Source of the DNA: Perlucidibaca wandonensis
GTDB lineage: Bacteria; Pseudomonadota; Gammaproteobacteria; Pseudomonadales; Moraxellaceae
Direction of reading: 5' to 3'
Length of the DNA: 64,000 bases
NCBI RefSeq assembly: GCF_042677145.1
Contig: NZ_JBHTIT010000002.1
Span: 62,001 to 126,000 of the forward strand
The notes below the pieces were generated by a model that had not been told where the DNA came from, did no database searches, and saw nothing but the letters and a program-made list of their open reading frames with translations. Within the stretch, counting starts at the first letter, position 1. Every line of letters starts with the position of its first letter. Below are positions 35,576 to 43,588 of the stretch, one piece after another. Position numbers and translations under genes: made by a program.

Positions 35576-37165
35576 TTATTGGTAGCGATAGTTCGCCCAA
35601 GCGCCGCCCTGATAGTGCAGATAATAATCATCGCTATAGCGCACCACGGTCACAGCTTCATTGCCGGACACATAAGGCGTGCTGGTGATGCTGGCGGCGA
35701 GCGTGGCTGCCGTCACACTATTATTGCGATATGGGTCTTGCGCGATGGCATCGCGCATTAAGCCTGCAAGGTCGATATAGCTGGTGGGCTGATCAATCGT
35801 GATGGGGCTGGGCTGTTTAGCTAGGCCAACAAAGCGCACAGCAGCAGGCACCAATGTGATGGCCGGACTTGGGTTCTCACGCATAAAGGGAATCTGCATG
35901 CGGTCGCCACGAGAGCCAGCACCATGCTCAGGGATAAACACCAGCATAGTTGGTCGCTGCTGAGTTTCTAGCGTGGTGATGAGTCGGTCCAAGTCAGACA
36001 ATAAGCGCTTCACGCGCGTGCCATATTGGCTAGCAGAGCCATTCGATGAGCTAGTGCCTGGCGGGTGGTTGCCATCATGCAAACTAGTGGTGTTGTAGTA
36101 GAGCGCGACTGGCGCGTTAGCATCATGCGGGTGGCGTGTTAGCCAGCCATTGAGCACTTCGTAGTCATCTTTAATGATAGAGCCATCAAAGCCTAGCCAA
36201 GCGGTGCTGGCGGGCGAGTTCGCATCTGGCGCAACATTTAAGCCGCCATACTGCTGAATTTCCTGCAGCATATTGCCGAAAACACCATCGTGATTAAGCA
36301 GCATGTGTTTGCGGAAGCCGGCTTGTTCAAACTGATTGAACAAATAGCAGTTGGCTGCCGCTGGCTCATATAAAGACTTGTGCGAGGTTTGGCCGCAGGC
36401 CGAGCGCAGCAGGCGAATTGCAGCAGGTCCACTGTATGAGGTGGCGGTATTGAAGCGCTTAAGCAAGATGTCCGTGCGCTGCAGAAGTGGTGCTTGCGCT
36501 TGCTCAGTCATCAGCAAGTCATCCCACGCTAATGAGCAAATCTGCACGATTAAAATGTCAAACGCTGGTGTCGCCTCTGGGCGCGCAAAGCTTACTTGGC
36601 GTTTGGCTTGCTCTGCATAGAAGCGCGTTAGTGCGGCATCAATATTGGCGTCTTTTGGTTCGCCAGTGGCGCCAGCCGGGGCGATGCTGGCTTGCTCAGC
36701 CCTTGCTGCCACTAAGGCCGTATTTTGAGGCGCACGCACGATAGTTTGCTGATTTTGCCACATGCTATAGAGCGGAATGGCTGGCCAAATAGCGAGTAAG
36801 ACAAAGGTCGTTAAGCGAAGTTTGCGAGCAAATATATAGGCAATAAAAAACAGGCCAAGGCCATAAAGCAAGACACTCGGGTTGATGAATCGCCCCAAGA
36901 GCTCGATGGCATAGCTAAGGCTAAATTGTTCAAGATTTTGCTGCTGCGCTAATAGCCGAGAAAAAGGCGGAAGGCGGGTGTCGTAATAGAGCAGGGCGAT
37001 TGCCGCAGGGATGGCAACGAGTAATCGTGCGATGCGCCAGATTTTACGGCGCAATGGCAGTATGACTGCGAAAGCTAGTGCAAGATTAAGTAGGACATTG
37101 AAGTCAATATAGTCTGCGTAGAACAGGCCTAATTTTGCGATGAAATAGCCATTCCACAAACCCAT
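35576..37165 (-). CDS. bcsG: Cellulose phosphoethanolamine transferase BcsG
   Basis: The 529-residue protein has about five N-terminal membrane segments (to residue ~135) and a periplasmic alkaline-phosphatase-fold domain. Family catalytic features are present: Cys210 (VQICSLAWDD), the nucleophile region SYSGPA at 243-248, and Glu413-His414 (IPEHGAGSRGDR). It transfers phosphoethanolamine from phosphatidylethanolamine to glucose units of nascent cellulose, so modified cellulose is predicted. In E. coli it lies in bcsEFG; here it is separate, at the other end of the locus, nine bases after a response-regulator gene. Confidence 0.94.
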   Translation of the reverse strand: MGLWNGYFIAKLGLFYADYIDFNVLLNLALAFAVILPLRRKIWRIARLLVAIPAAIALLYYDTRLPPFSRLLAQQQNLEQFSLSYAIELLGRFINPSVLLYGLGLFFIAYIFARKLRLTTFVLLAIWPAIPLYSMWQNQQTIVRAPQNTALVAARAEQASIAPAGATGEPKDANIDAALTRFYAEQAKRQVSFARPEATPAFDILIVQICSLAWDDLLMTEQAQAPLLQRTDILLKRFNTATSYSGPAAIRLLRSACGQTSHKSLYEPAAANCYLFNQFEQAGFRKHMLLNHDGVFGNMLQEIQQYGGLNVAPDANSPASTAWLGFDGSIIKDDYEVLNGWLTRHPHDANAPVALYYNTTSLHDGNHPPGTSSSNGSASQYGTRVKRLLSDLDRLITTLETQQRPTMLVFIPEHGAGSRGDRMQIPFMRENPSPAITLVPAAVRFVGLAKQPSPITIDQPTSYIDLAGLMRDAIAQDPYRNNSVTAATLAASITSTPYVSGNEAVTVVRYSDDYYLHYQGGAWANYRYQ

Positions 37166-37174
37166 GAATCGTCC

Positions 37175-37552
37175 TCAGCCTAGGCGGCGAAGCAAACGAG
37201 TAAGCCGTTGGCTGAGCTCGTTGGGCTGGAAGGGTTTGGCGAGAAAGTCGTCAGCACCAGCTTCTACTACTCGGTCAATATCGGCCTGAGCTGTTTTACC
37301 TGTTAGTACAAGCACAGGGAGCTTTGCTGTGCTTGGGTTAGCACGCAGCGACTTAAGCACTTCAAAGCCATTTAGGTAGGGCAGTAAAATATCTAAAATG
37401 ACGATATCGGCAGAGCCGGTTTCAAGCATCTGTTTGCCAGCCTCGCCATCCGGCGCCCACACTAACTCATGACCTAAGCGCTCAACCATCAGGCGAACTA
37501 AGCCTGCAATGAGCTCATCATCTTCGATTAGTAATATGGTGCGACGGGACAT
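37175..37552 (-). CDS. Stand-alone CheY-like response regulator receiver
   Basis: This 125-residue receiver domain has no output domain. Phosphoacceptor Asp54 (VILDILLP), acidic pocket Asp11-Asp12, Thr84 and Lys106 (AKPF) are all present, so it should be phosphorylated by a histidine kinase not encoded in the window. AAGGA before the ATG is a good ribosome-binding site. It is the first gene of a two-gene unit with bcsG, suggesting a regulatory link to cellulose modification or to the synthase; that link is inferred only from position. Confidence 0.93.
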   Translation of the reverse strand: MSRRTILLIEDDELIAGLVRLMVERLGHELVWAPDGEAGKQMLETGSADIVILDILLPYLNGFEVLKSLRANPSTAKLPVLVLTGKTAQADIDRVVEAGADDFLAKPFQPNELSQRLTRLLRRLG

Positions 37553-37586
37553 GCTGAATCCTTGCTATGCGTATTTGACAGAGCGA

Positions 37587-37624
37587 ATCATATCCAACAA
37601 GTGTAGCACTTGCACTAGTGCAAG
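37587..37624 (-). promoter_or_regulatory. Promoter with 16-bp palindrome upstream of the response regulator-bcsG unit
   Basis: CTTGCACTAGTGCAAG at 37609-37624 is a perfect palindrome. Read leftward, a -10-like TATGAT (37592-37587) lies 16 bases beyond it, so the palindrome covers the -35 position. The predicted start of transcription is near 37580, giving a leader of about 28 bases. Repression by a dimeric regulator is inferred; no terminator-like T-run follows. Confidence 0.5.
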
Positions 37625-37654
37625 GTTCGGTGCAGGCAAGTTACAAAATGTACA

Positions 37655-38620
37655 TTAATGGTTGCGTGCTAATGCCTCACGCGCTAAATCGACTAACGCA
37701 TCACGCCAAATAGATTCTTCGAGCGTGTTTAATGCAGCAATCGCAGCATCGGACTCGGCCTTGGCACGCGCCAGGCTGTAGTCGAGTGCGCCGCAATCTT
37801 GCACAAGTTGGATGATTTCTTGCAGATGCTCTAAGCCACCGCTGCGAATCGCCTCGCGAACCATATTGGCTTCAGCGGGAGCGGCAATTTTCATGGCCTG
37901 AATCAGCGGCAGAGTAGGTTTGCCTTCGGCGAGATCATCACCAACGTTTTTGCCCATGACTTTTGCCGAGCTAGTGTAGTCGAGCACGTCATCGATGATT
38001 TGGAAGGCGGCACCTAGATGGCGGGCGTAAGTAGCCATAGCCTCACGATGTACAGGGTTCGATAGTGCTGCGGCGCATTCGGCTGCAGCTTCAAACATCT
38101 TCGCGGTTTTGCCGTGAATGACTTCGAGGTAGCGCTCTTCGGTGGTGTCAGGATCGTGCTGATTTATTAGCTGTAGCACTTCGCCTTCGGCAATGACGCA
38201 GGTGCTATCGCTCATGATGTCGAAAACATCTTGGCTTTTCAGACTGGCGATCATTTGGAAGGCGCGCGCTACGAGATAGTCACCGACCAGCACAGCTGTT
38301 GAGTTGCCCCAATGCGCATTGACGGTAGCGCGGCCGCGACGCAGGCCAGACTCATCGACAACGTCGTCGTGCAACAAGGTGGCGGTGTGCAGCATTTCAA
38401 TAACGCCGGCCATTACTACATGAGCATTGCCATCACGATAACCGCAGGCGCGCGCAGCAAGTAGCGTCACTAATGGCCGTAAGCGCTTGCCGCCGCTTTG
38501 CACAATATAGCGGCCCACTTCGCTGACCAAAGGCACGCGCGATTTCAGTTGCTCATGAATGCAGGCGTCGACGGAGGCAAAATCGTCGCGGACCAAATGT
38601 AAGATAGCGTTGAAATCCAT
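37655..38620 (-). CDS. ispB: Polyprenyl (probably octaprenyl) diphosphate synthase
   Basis: This 321-residue trans-prenyltransferase has the first Asp-rich motif in LLHDDVVDESGLRRGRATVN and the second in FQIIDDVLDY. It elongates farnesyl diphosphate with isopentenyl diphosphate to make the side chain of respiratory quinones. The exact chain length cannot be read reliably from sequence. It is divergent from rplU-rpmA-obgE, the usual gammaproteobacterial neighbourhood, with 248 bases between start codons. Confidence 0.95.
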   Translation of the reverse strand: MDFNAILHLVRDDFASVDACIHEQLKSRVPLVSEVGRYIVQSGGKRLRPLVTLLAARACGYRDGNAHVVMAGVIEMLHTATLLHDDVVDESGLRRGRATVNAHWGNSTAVLVGDYLVARAFQMIASLKSQDVFDIMSDSTCVIAEGEVLQLINQHDPDTTEERYLEVIHGKTAKMFEAAAECAAALSNPVHREAMATYARHLGAAFQIIDDVLDYTSSAKVMGKNVGDDLAEGKPTLPLIQAMKIAAPAEANMVREAIRSGGLEHLQEIIQLVQDCGALDYSLARAKAESDAAIAALNTLEESIWRDALVDLAREALARNH

Positions 38621-38733
38621 GGTGCAATTTTATGTGGGCGCAATAAGGATGCGAATCCTACCAGTCGCGGCGCGGCGCGGCCATAAGCTAAGGATCTAAA
38701 TTATTATCGCAGCGTTATAAGGGCAACGGTGGC

Positions 38734-38762
38734 TTGCACTTACGCAGGGTTTTCACTAAGAT
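38734..38762 (+). promoter_or_regulatory. Candidate sigma-70 promoter for rplU-rpmA
   Basis: TTGCAC (38734-38739) and TAAGAT (38757-38762) are separated by 17 bases. The following discriminator TGCGCGCC is GC-rich, typical of growth-rate- and ppGpp-controlled ribosomal promoters. It would give a leader of about 100 bases before the rplU ATG. Confidence 0.4.
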
Positions 38763-38868
38763 TGCGCGCCTTGCGAAATTCTCGAATGCGGGTGCTCATT
38801 CCCTAGAGCAAAACGGCGGCCTTAACCGGTTCGCGACCTGTTTCGATTGACTGGTGGGAGCCAAGCAA

Positions 38869-39180
38869 ATGTACGCAGTTATTAAAAGCGGTGGTAAACA
38901 ACACCGTGTGATTGAAGGCGAACGCCTGAAAGTAGAATTACTTAATGTTGAGCCAGGTCAGACCATTACGTTCGATGACGTTCTGATGGTTGTGGATGGC
39001 GACAGCATTCAAATCGGTACACCTATCGTTGCCGGTGCTAAAGTTACAGCAGAAGTGCTGGACCACGGTCGCCATGATAAGATCCGTATCGTTAAATTCC
39101 GTCGTCGTAAGCATTACCGTCGTCAAGCCGGTCATCGCCAGTACTACACCGAATTGAAAATTACAGGTATCAGCGTTTAA
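38869..39180 (+). CDS. rplU: 50S ribosomal protein L21
   Basis: The 103-residue protein begins MYAVIKSGGKQHRV and contains KFRRRKHYRRQAGHRQ, both diagnostic for L21, which binds 23S rRNA. The ATG at 38869 gives the standard N terminus and has GGGAG upstream. The frame runs five codons farther without family support. It is 25 bases ahead of rpmA. Confidence 0.98.
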   Translation: MYAVIKSGGKQHRVIEGERLKVELLNVEPGQTITFDDVLMVVDGDSIQIGTPIVAGAKVTAEVLDHGRHDKIRIVKFRRRKHYRRQAGHRQYYTELKITGISV

Positions 39181-39205
39181 TCGCTGATCTGCAGGAGATA
39201 CAGAC

Positions 39206-39466
39206 ATGGCACATAAAAAAGCCGGTGGTTCCACTCGTAACGGTCGCGACTCAGAAGCCAAACGATTAGGCGTTAAAGTCTACGGCGGCCAACAAATCCA
39301 AGCAGGCGGCATTATCATCCGTCAGCGCGGCACACAGTTCTGGGCTGGCGAAAACGTCGGCATGGGCCGTGACCATACCTTGTTCGCGAAAGCGCACGGC
39401 GTGGTAAAGTTTGTTACTAAAGGCGAATTCAACCGCAAATACGTGGTTGTCGTAGCTAACGCCTAA
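39206..39466 (+). CDS. rpmA: 50S ribosomal protein L27
   Basis: The 86-residue protein starts MAHKKAGGSTRNGRDS and contains RQRGTQFWAGENVGMGRDHTL (split by standard conserved glycines), typical L27. Its N terminus reaches the peptidyl-transferase centre. AGGAG precedes the start. It forms the rplU-rpmA pair and is followed by a terminator. Confidence 0.98.
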   Translation: MAHKKAGGSTRNGRDSEAKRLGVKVYGGQQIQAGGIIIRQRGTQFWAGENVGMGRDHTLFAKAHGVVKFVTKGEFNRKYVVVVANA

Positions 39467-39484
39467 GGGCGTACGCGTTGCAAG

Positions 39485-39509
39485 AGCCCCGCCTACGCGG
39501 GGCTTTTTT
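39485..39509 (+). terminator. Intrinsic terminator behind rplU-rpmA
   Basis: The 8-bp stem AGCCCCGC/GCGGGGCT (39485-39492 with 39497-39504) has a CTAC loop and six T residues at its end. It separates the ribosomal-protein transcript from obgE, leaving only 17 bases before the obgE start, so obgE may depend on partial read-through. Confidence 0.9.
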
Positions 39510-39526
39510 GTTTTCGGAGAGATGTC

Positions 39527-40759
39527 ATGCGGTTCGTCGATGAGGCAGTGATCAAGATAGCGGCAGGTGATGGCGGCAACGGCTGCATGAGCTTCCGTCG
39601 TGAGAAGTTCATCCCCTTCGGCGGCCCCGATGGCGGTGATGGCGGCCACGGTGGCTCAGTTTGGGCCGAGGCCGATGTCGGCGTTAACACGCTGGTGGAC
39701 TATCGTTACACGCGTTCATTTCGTGCCGAGCGCGGTGTAAATGGCCGTGGTGCTAACTGCACCGGCCGTAGCGGTAGCGACATCACGCTGAAAGTGCCGG
39801 TGGGCACCACGGTGCTTAACGAAGTTACCGGTGAGGTTTTCGGCGATTTAACCGAGGGCGGTCAGCGTGTTTTGCTGGCTCGTGGTGGTCAGGGCGGCTT
39901 AGGCAACATCAACTATAAAAGCTCAACCAACCGCTCACCTCGCAAAACCACCGATGGCGCTGTAGGCGAAATTCATGAGCTGCGTTTAGAGCTTAAAGTC
40001 TTAGCTGATGTCGGTTTGTTAGGTCTGCCTAATGCTGGCAAATCAACTTTCATTCGCGCCGTATCTGCAGCCAAGCCAAAAGTCGCTGACTATCCATTCA
40101 CCACGTTGGTGCCCAACCTTGGTGTGGTCGATGTCGATCGCCATCGCTCCTTTGTTATGGCCGATATTCCTGGCCTTATCGAAGGTGCATCCGATGGTGC
40201 GGGCCTTGGCATTCGCTTTCTCAAGCATTTGGCGCGCACGCGCTTCTTGCTGCATATCGTGGACATCGCACCTTACGACGAAACCGATCCTGTGCATGGC
40301 GTGAATGTTATTGCCGCTGAGCTAGCTAAGTTTTCACCAACGCTGGCGTCACTGCCACGCTGGTTGATTTTGAATAAAATCGATTTGCTACCTTCAGCTG
40401 AAGAAGTCGATGAGCGTTGCAATGACATCGTTGCGCGCTTGAATTGGGATGGCCCCATCTTCCGCACATCAGGCCTAACTCGCGATGGTGCCATGGCGGT
40501 ATGTTATCGCTTGATGGATGCAATCGAAGAGCAGCGTGCAGCAGAAGATGCTGACCCAGCATTGGCTGAAGCCGAGCAAGAGAAGCGTGAGCGTCTGGTA
40601 CAGGAAGGCCGTGATCGTATTCGCGAGCTGGAAGTGCGCCGTTCGGCTGAGCGTCGTGCCATTCGCCTAGGCATTGATCCTAGCGAGCTCGATGGCGACG
40701 AAGATGATGATTGGGATGAAGACGCGGAAGATGCGCCCGAGATCATTTATCGACCTTGA
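39527..40759 (+). CDS. obgE: GTPase ObgE/CgtA
   Basis: The 410-residue ribosome-assembly and stress GTPase has the glycine-rich Obg fold at residues 1-158 (GGPDGGDGGHGGSVW). The G domain follows (P-loop GLPNAGKST, DIPGLIEGA, and the NKID guanine motif). A charged C-terminal tail ends in Asp/Glu-rich DGDEDDDWDEDAEDAPE. It acts in late 50S assembly and couples growth to ppGpp. GGAG precedes the ATG. Confidence 0.97.
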   Translation: MRFVDEAVIKIAAGDGGNGCMSFRREKFIPFGGPDGGDGGHGGSVWAEADVGVNTLVDYRYTRSFRAERGVNGRGANCTGRSGSDITLKVPVGTTVLNEVTGEVFGDLTEGGQRVLLARGGQGGLGNINYKSSTNRSPRKTTDGAVGEIHELRLELKVLADVGLLGLPNAGKSTFIRAVSAAKPKVADYPFTTLVPNLGVVDVDRHRSFVMADIPGLIEGASDGAGLGIRFLKHLARTRFLLHIVDIAPYDETDPVHGVNVIAAELAKFSPTLASLPRWLILNKIDLLPSAEEVDERCNDIVARLNWDGPIFRTSGLTRDGAMAVCYRLMDAIEEQRAAEDADPALAEAEQEKRERLVQEGRDRIRELEVRRSAERRAIRLGIDPSELDGDEDDDWDEDAEDAPEIIYRP

Positions 40760-40810
40760 GGCGATATCGACAAGGCCGCACAATGACGGCAGCATCACTG
40801 CCTATTACTA

Positions 40811-42001
40811 ATGACCGCTGGTAAATCGTCCATGTCTCATGCCGACAGCACATCTATAAACGCTGGCTCTACAACCGTAAGTAGCCAGCGTCATCGCCTG
40901 CAGCGCGCCAAGCGCTGGGTAGTCAAAATTGGTTCAGCGTTACTGACCGATAATGGCCAGGGCCTAGACCAAGCGGCTATGGCTGCTTGGGTTGAGCAGA
41001 TGGTGGCCCTAAAGGCCCAAGGCATTGAGCTGATTTTGGTGTCTTCAGGCGCGGTTGCGGAAGGTATGGTGCGCATGGGTTTGCGCGCTCGCCCCGATAG
41101 CGTGCCTGAGCTGCAAGCCTGTGCCGCCATCGGCCAAATGGGCTTGGTGCAAGCTTACGAGACGCATTTTCGTCAGCATCAAGTACGCACAGCGCAAGTT
41201 CTGCTGACTCACGACGATCTCTCCGATCGCAAACGCTATTTAAACGCCCGCAGCACATTGCGCACCTTAATGAACTGGGGCGTGATTGCGGTCATCAATG
41301 AAAATGACACGGTAGCCACCGACGAAATTCGTTTCGGCGATAACGACACTTTGGCAGCGCTGGTGGCTAACTTAGTCGAAGCCGATGCACTCATCATTTT
41401 GACCGATCAAGATGGCATGTTTGATCGCGACCCGCGCCATGACCCAACGGCAGTACTTTTGCCTGAAGTGCAGGCAACGGATGCGCGCTTGCTGAAAATG
41501 GCTGGCGGCGGCGGTGCACTTGGTCGTGGCGGCATGATCACCAAGGTGCGTGCGGCTCGCCTAGCGGCGCGTTCAGGTTGCGCCACGGTGATTGCCAGTG
41601 GTCGCGGTGAAAACATCCTACAGCGCCTCAAGCAGGGTGATGTCTTGGGCACTTTATTGCTGCCTGAGCAAGATCGCTTGGCTGCACGCAAGCAGTGGCT
41701 GGCAGGGCATCTACAAGTGGCGGGGCAAGTTCAGCTCGATGCCGGAGCGGTGGCAGCGTTACGCCAAGGCCATCGCAGCTTATTGCCAGTCGGTGTCACG
41801 GCAGTGAGCGGTAATTTTCAGCGCGGTGAGGTGATTGCCTGCGTGGATGAGTCGGGCGAGCAAATCGCCCTTGGCTTAGTGAATTATTGCGCTGATGAAG
41901 CACGCCGTATTGCCGGCCAAGCATCTGAGCGCATTGAGGCGATTTTGGGCTATGTCGATGCGCCAGAATTAATTCATCGCGACAATATGGTGCTGATCTA
42001 A
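40811..42001 (+). CDS. proB: Glutamate 5-kinase
   Basis: The 396-residue enzyme phosphorylates glutamate in the first step of proline synthesis. The amino-acid-kinase domain (WVVKIGSALL, SSGAVAEGM, NENDTVATDEIRFGDND) is followed by a C-terminal PUA domain (about 300-390). The first 25 or so residues are longer than usual. An internal ATG at 40832 would still leave an extension, and neither start has a clear ribosome-binding site. It follows obgE by 51 bases. No proA is in the window. Confidence 0.93.
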   Translation: MTAGKSSMSHADSTSINAGSTTVSSQRHRLQRAKRWVVKIGSALLTDNGQGLDQAAMAAWVEQMVALKAQGIELILVSSGAVAEGMVRMGLRARPDSVPELQACAAIGQMGLVQAYETHFRQHQVRTAQVLLTHDDLSDRKRYLNARSTLRTLMNWGVIAVINENDTVATDEIRFGDNDTLAALVANLVEADALIILTDQDGMFDRDPRHDPTAVLLPEVQATDARLLKMAGGGGALGRGGMITKVRAARLAARSGCATVIASGRGENILQRLKQGDVLGTLLLPEQDRLAARKQWLAGHLQVAGQVQLDAGAVAALRQGHRSLLPVGVTAVSGNFQRGEVIACVDESGEQIALGLVNYCADEARRIAGQASERIEAILGYVDAPELIHRDNMVLI

Positions 42002-42049
42002 ACGGCCTTGTGCCGCGTTACATAGCGGCAACTGGAGTCGCAGTAAAAC

Positions 42050-42063
42050 TTGACGCAGATCAA
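42050..42063 (+). promoter_or_regulatory. FNR/Anr box of a predicted class II promoter
   Basis: TTGAC-GCAG-ATCAA matches the FNR consensus (TTGAT-N4-ATCAA) at nine of ten specified bases. A -10-like TCTAAT lies at 42086-42091. A start of transcription at 42098 would place the box centre at -41.5, the exact class II activator position. The target is the small membrane gene at 42124, and a gene for an FNR-type regulator is the next one along. Confidence 0.75.
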
Positions 42064-42123
42064 ATCAAGCATTGAGCAATTACGCTCTAATGAATCCATC
42101 GAAAACAAGGTGGAGATACGATC

Positions 42124-42321
42124 ATGTGGATGGACTTACTGGGTACTTGGAGTGGCTTTCTGTCGGTTGCAGTGATTTTGATCTGCGCTATTGGCATCCC
42201 CGGCGCTGTAGCGATCGCTTTGATGCGCCAAGTGAAAGGCCAGATTGAAATTGCTCATGAGCCTGCTGGAAAAGCGAAAGCTAGGCACTCCGCATGGCAT
42301 GATCAACGCTACGCAAATTAA
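42124..42321 (+). CDS. Small single-span membrane protein, predicted FNR target
   Basis: This 65-residue protein has one hydrophobic segment at about residues 10-34 (GFLSVAVILICAIGIPGAVAI) and a short basic cytoplasmic-type tail. A faint resemblance to DUF3149 small membrane proteins (MWxDLL...G..S..VI) is noted but not secure. GGAG about eight bases before the ATG supports translation. It sits behind a well-placed FNR box and converges with fnr with seven bases between stops. Function is unknown; a role in low-oxygen membrane physiology is inferred from its predicted control only. Confidence 0.75.
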   Translation: MWMDLLGTWSGFLSVAVILICAIGIPGAVAIALMRQVKGQIEIAHEPAGKAKARHSAWHDQRYAN

Positions 42322-42328
42322 TCAGTCG

Positions 42329-43054
42329 TTAGCTTGAGTGGCAGTCTGCCGCCACGCGCTCAGCGAGCTGTTCGGCATGGATGATGCGAATGCTCTTGCC
42401 GCTGACCTCTATTAAACCGTCATCTGCGAGCTGAGACAGCGCGCGGCTGACGGTTTCTAGCGCTAAGCCTAAATGGTTGGCAAGATCAGCCCGACCCATC
42501 GATAGCCGTAGTTCATTTGTTGCCAAATGCCGCTGCTGTTGGCGCGCCGATAAGCCCAATAAAAAACTCACCACCCGCACCTCGGCGCTCGCCTGCGCCA
42601 TCAAATGCATGCGCTGATAATCTTGGCGCAGCTCAGTACTCATGATCTGAAACAAATGCCCCTGCAACTCCGGCAGCTGCTGCGATAGCTGGCTAATGCC
42701 GTTCACTGGCAACTCACACAGCGTGGTTTTCTCTAGTGCCGTGGCGGTGCTGGCGCAATGGCTTTGGCCCATATTATCGAGACCGATAACTTCCCCTGGC
42801 AAATAAAAGCCAGTGATTTGCTCTTCACCTGAAGGCAGCAAAACGCTGGTTTTAAGCGCGCCTGAACGTACGGCATAAAGCGCAGTCATTGAGTCGCCTA
42901 AGCGATATACCGTTTCATTTTTGGCAAAAGCGCTGGGCTGAGCGACTAATTGGCTGATGCGATTTAATGCGTGCTCGTCGAAGCTCGGTGGAAAACACAG
43001 CTTGTGTAAGCCGCAATCGAGGCAGCGGGTTGCGGCGGGGCGGAAGGCGGTCAT
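42329..43054 (-). CDS. fnr: FNR/Anr-type oxygen-sensing transcription regulator
   Basis: The 241-residue Crp/Fnr protein carries an N-terminal cysteine cluster CLDCGLHKLC and a further cysteine in GQSHCAS. Together these are the ligands expected for an oxygen-labile 4Fe-4S cluster. A cyclic-nucleotide-like beta-roll, dimer helix and winged helix follow. The recognition helix has Glu-Thr-Val-Ser-Arg (LALETVSRALS), the residues that read TTGAT half-sites. The start MTAFRPAATRC matches the family; the frame runs 39 codons upstream through the rpsT terminator. An FNR box is only about 270 bases from its stop codon. Confidence 0.94.
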   Translation of the reverse strand: MTAFRPAATRCLDCGLHKLCFPPSFDEHALNRISQLVAQPSAFAKNETVYRLGDSMTALYAVRSGALKTSVLLPSGEEQITGFYLPGEVIGLDNMGQSHCASTATALEKTTLCELPVNGISQLSQQLPELQGHLFQIMSTELRQDYQRMHLMAQASAEVRVVSFLLGLSARQQQRHLATNELRLSMGRADLANHLGLALETVSRALSQLADDGLIEVSGKSIRIIHAEQLAERVAADCHSS

Positions 43055-43099
43055 GGCCAACTCAGAGTTAGTTAATCTTGAGTGTAATCGTAGACGTAA

Positions 43100-43127
43100 A
43101 AAAGCCGGCGTGATAGCCGGCTTTTTT
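43100..43127. terminator. Intrinsic terminator behind rpsT
   Basis: The stem AAAAGCCGGC/GCCGGCTTTT (43100-43109 with 43116-43125) has a six-base loop and a run of T or A on either side. It lies between the rpsT stop and the fnr start, both leftward, so it ends rpsT and insulates fnr. Confidence 0.9.
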
Positions 43128-43145
43128 TCACAGCAAAACGATGGC

Positions 43146-43409
43146 TTAGGCCAGCGCTTTAACCTGTGCATTCAGACGGCTCTTATGACGAGCAGCCTTG
43201 TTTTTGTGGATGATGCCTTTGTCGGCCATACGGTCGATGACAGGCACGGCTGCTGTGTAGGCAGCTTGCGCAACGGCTTTGTCGCCGCTAGCAATGGCAT
43301 TCACAACTTTCTTGATAAATGTACGCACCATGGAGCGCAGGCTCGCATTGTGCAGACGCTGCTTGTCGTTTTGACGTGCGCGTTTTTTGGCTTGTGCAGA
43401 GTTGGCCAC
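43146..43409 (-). CDS. rpsT: 30S ribosomal protein S20 (GTG start)
   Basis: The 87-residue protein MANSAQAKKRARQNDKQRLHN, with the helical KAARHKSRLNAQVKAL end, is typical S20, which binds 16S rRNA. The start codon is GTG, with GGGAG seven bases ahead. E. coli rpsT also uses a rare start codon (UUG), which is tied to its translational autocontrol, so similar control is plausible. It is divergent from murJ, with 179 bases between start codons. Confidence 0.97.
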   Translation of the reverse strand: MANSAQAKKRARQNDKQRLHNASLRSMVRTFIKKVVNAIASGDKAVAQAAYTAAVPVIDRMADKGIIHKNKAARHKSRLNAQVKALA

Positions 43410-43588
43410 CAGGCGGCTCCCATAAAATTCAGTCTATTAAAGTGTTCTGAAACGACTCCACACCGAGGTGTTTAAGAGTTCCAAAATCAGGCGCGCAATG
43501 ATGCCGCCGAGATCGCACGAAGTCAACCCGCATTGCTAGCGAAGCAGGGCATGGCTGCGCTACTATCGCCTGCGATCTTGGAGCTCAC

